From NCBI GenBank assembly GCA_009703165.1, contig WLGP01000032.1, positions 1 through 8,096 of the forward strand: a DNA stretch of 8,096 bases, read 5' to 3'. Source of the stretch: Actinomycetota bacterium (lineage in GTDB: Bacteria > Actinomycetota > Actinomycetes > Nanopelagicales > Nanopelagicaceae). How positions within the stretch are numbered: the stretch's first letter is position 1; each line of letters opens with the position of its first letter. Of this stretch, positions 6,853-8,096 are shown one piece after another. The position numbers were made by a program, and so were the translations under genes. The notes under the pieces are model-generated. The model was not told the DNA's origin and did not search any database. It saw only the letters and a program-made list of their open reading frames with translations.

Positions 6853-8073
6853 CGCCGAGCGCATCGGCGTAAATTTTGCATTGCTCTCATTGAGCTCTTT
6901 CTCTGGATTTGAGCCAGAGACAATTCCGCAGCCAGCAAAAATTCTGATTGATGTGCCGTCGACTTTGCCGCAGCGAAGTGCAATTCCGAGCTCGCCATCA
7001 CCGTGTGAATCAATCCAACCAACAGGGCCTGCATAACGGCCACGGTTCATACCTTCAATGGATGAGATCAACTGTGATGCTAAATGTGTAGGTGTTCCGC
7101 AGACTGCAGCAGATGGATGCAGGCGAGAAAGTAGCGAGAATGCATCGACATCTACCTTGGATTCAATGAGTGCACCGGTGACATCGGTGGCAAGGTGCAT
7201 CACGTTGGCAAGGTGTAATACAAATGGTGATTCAGGAACGTTCGTTGATGTACAGAAAGGTTCAAGAGCATCTGCAACTGATCTGACTGCGTATTCATGT
7301 TCTTCTAAATCTTTTGATGAACGGGCAAGGGATGCGGCAAGTGCCAGATCTTTCTCATCATCGCCTGTTTTACTGATGGTTCCGGCCAAGACTCGTGAAG
7401 TCACCATTCCACGCGATAGTCGCAGAAGTAGCTCTGGGGTTGCTCCGATGAGGTTATCTACTGCAAAGATCCAGGTAGATGGGTACTGCTCACTTAGATT
7501 GTTAAGGATAGGGCGGATATCAATCTCTTTATCGGTGACAGCAACGAGATCGCGTGCAAGTACAACCTTTTCGAGATCACCGATTTCAATCTCACCAATT
7601 GCAGTTGCAACGCGGGACATCCACTCATTTGGAGTTATCGATCCATCGCCCCATGAAAAATCTGCAGGGATTAGCGTTGGCGCTTTCTTTGGTAAATATG
7701 GTTGGGCCTTATCGCCAATCCATGTCATCCAAGAAACTCCTGCGCGAGTTCCGACAACAATTTCTGGAATGATCAAAACAGATTCTTCATCTTCATCAAA
7801 TGAGAAAGATGTAAAGAGGATTGGACCTGTGCCGCTGACATTGAGTGTGTTGACAACATTAAAAGTTGCTAATTGCTCTTCCCACCATTGGCGGGCATCT
7901 CTAAAGCGATTCGGTCCTTTAACTGTCGTCTTTGCGTATTGGCCCCAGCCGACAACTCCTTGCCCACCACGAACCCACGACAAGCCGCCGTGATCTGGAA
8001 GGAGATCCAGTAGCGGTAGATGCGATGACACCTTTGAGGTTGTCACTGGGATCAGGGAAGACACTGCGCTCAC
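6844..8073 (-). CDS. menF: Isochorismate synthase MenF
   Basis: Chorismate-utilising enzyme of 409 residues that isomerises chorismate to isochorismate, feeding MenD. The divergent N-terminal half is followed by the catalytic domain from about 150: general base K169 in EKVVLARDL, catalytic acid E214 in GATPELLLRL, AGTIS (230-234), the metal ligand E258 next to H259, HPSAAVCGTP (319-328), RYAGPVGW (346-353), GDGELGIALRC (358-368), RIFAGCGIVSGSNP (377-390) and the metal-binding ELNES with E393 and E396. The PSAAVCG loop together with K169 favours isochorismate synthase over anthranilate or aminodeoxychorismate synthase; a salicylate synthase is less likely in this men context. The GTG start at 8073 is the earliest possible, since an in-frame TAG lies two codons before it; no clear Shine-Dalgarno sequence precedes it and the true start could be a few codons later. 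Its stop lies within the menD end. Confidence 0.94.
   Translation of the reverse strand: MSAVSSLIPVTTSKVSSHLPLLDLLPDHGGLSWVRGGQGVVGWGQYAKTTVKGPNRFRDARQWWEEQLATFNVVNTLNVSGTGPILFTSFSFDEDEESVLIIPEIVVGTRAGVSWMTWIGDKAQPYLPKKAPTLIPADFSWGDGSITPNEWMSRVATAIGEIEIGDLEKVVLARDLVAVTDKEIDIRPILNNLSEQYPSTWIFAVDNLIGATPELLLRLSRGMVTSRVLAGTISKTGDDEKDLALAASLARSSKDLEEHEYAVRSVADALEPFCTSTNVPESPFVLHLANVMHLATDVTGALIESKVDVDAFSLLSRLHPSAAVCGTPTHLASQLISSIEGMNRGRYAGPVGWIDSHGDGELGIALRCGKVDGTSIRIFAGCGIVSGSNPEKELNESNAKFTPMRSALK
6852..6877 (+). terminator. Probable intrinsic terminator of menB-menC-menD, inside the menF coding end
   Basis: ACGCCGA (6852-6858) and TCGGCGT (6864-6870) form a perfect 7-bp, mostly GC stem with a five-base loop GCGCA, starting at the last base of the menD stop codon. 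AAATTTT follows on the plus strand, so the T-run is short and starts three bases late. On the minus strand the stem lies in the last codons of menF with no T-run after it, so it mainly suits the menD direction. Confidence 0.55.
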
Positions 8074-8096
8074 TACTTTCTAAGTGCTTGAGAGGA

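Noticed and set aside
7058..7993. Open frame of 311 codons on the plus strand, antisense to menF
   Set aside because: It is Ser/Arg/Thr-rich, has no recognisable domain or membrane pattern, and lies wholly opposite menF, whose catalytic motifs are intact. Long antisense frames follow from the codon bias of the real gene.
2295..8073. Frequent GATCGC / GCGATC words as a possible repeat or methylation motif
   Set aside because: They fall at codon pairs such as Asp-Arg and Ile-Ala throughout real genes on both strands, without spacing or clustering; codon use explains them.
1..8096. Search for a novel defence, mobile or RNA-based system
   Set aside because: All but a few dozen bases are covered by recognisable resB, ccsB, PLDc_N and men genes; no transposase, toxin-antitoxin pair, repeat array, tRNA or structured RNA region is visible.

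Overview
The window carries an almost gap-free menaquinone (vitamin K2) biosynthesis locus attached to the end of a system II cytochrome c maturation operon. The bases used are close to balanced, perhaps slightly AT-leaning by eye. The gene order (resB, ccsB, small PLDc_N membrane protein, menA, menE, then menB, menC, menD, menF) and the short actinobacterial forms of MenE, MenC and MenD point to Actinomycetota. Moderate GC, very short intergenic gaps and overlapping genes suggest a streamlined free-living lineage such as the freshwater acI / Nanopelagicales group. That taxonomic placement is inference.

Layout. At 2-268 (+) is the C-terminal end of ResB/Ccs1, whose stop codon overlaps the start of ccsB/resC (268-1164, +). 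Running toward it is a three-gene minus-strand unit, menE (3407-2295), menA (2302-1448) and a PLDc_N-type small membrane protein (1431-1171), which ends six bases from the ccsB stop. A 42-bp divergent gap (3408-3449) separates menE from the plus-strand unit menB (3450-4328), menC (4334-5281) and menD (5278-6852). menF (8073-6844, -) converges on menD with a 9-bp overlap, and a GC-rich hairpin just past the menD stop lies inside the menF coding end.

Function. MenF turns chorismate into isochorismate; MenD condenses it with 2-oxoglutarate to SEPHCHC; MenC dehydrates SHCHC to o-succinylbenzoate; MenE makes the CoA ester; MenB closes the ring to DHNA-CoA; MenA prenylates DHNA to demethylmenaquinone. 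The SHCHC synthase step (MenH), a DHNA-CoA thioesterase and the methyltransferase MenG/UbiE are not in the window. ResB/CcsB attach heme to c-type cytochromes, so the two halves serve one respiratory chain: quinone and cytochrome c.

I see no mobile element, CRISPR array, tRNA, rRNA or foreign island, and no evidence of a wholly new system. The points most worth a second look are the bicarbonate-type (E. coli-like) MenB, the symmetric TAGGCTA element between menE and menB, the MenD change at one residue of the DHNA-binding site known from Mycobacterium, the menD terminator buried in menF, and the uncharacterised PLDc_N protein. No stretch over 300 bases lacks a gene.
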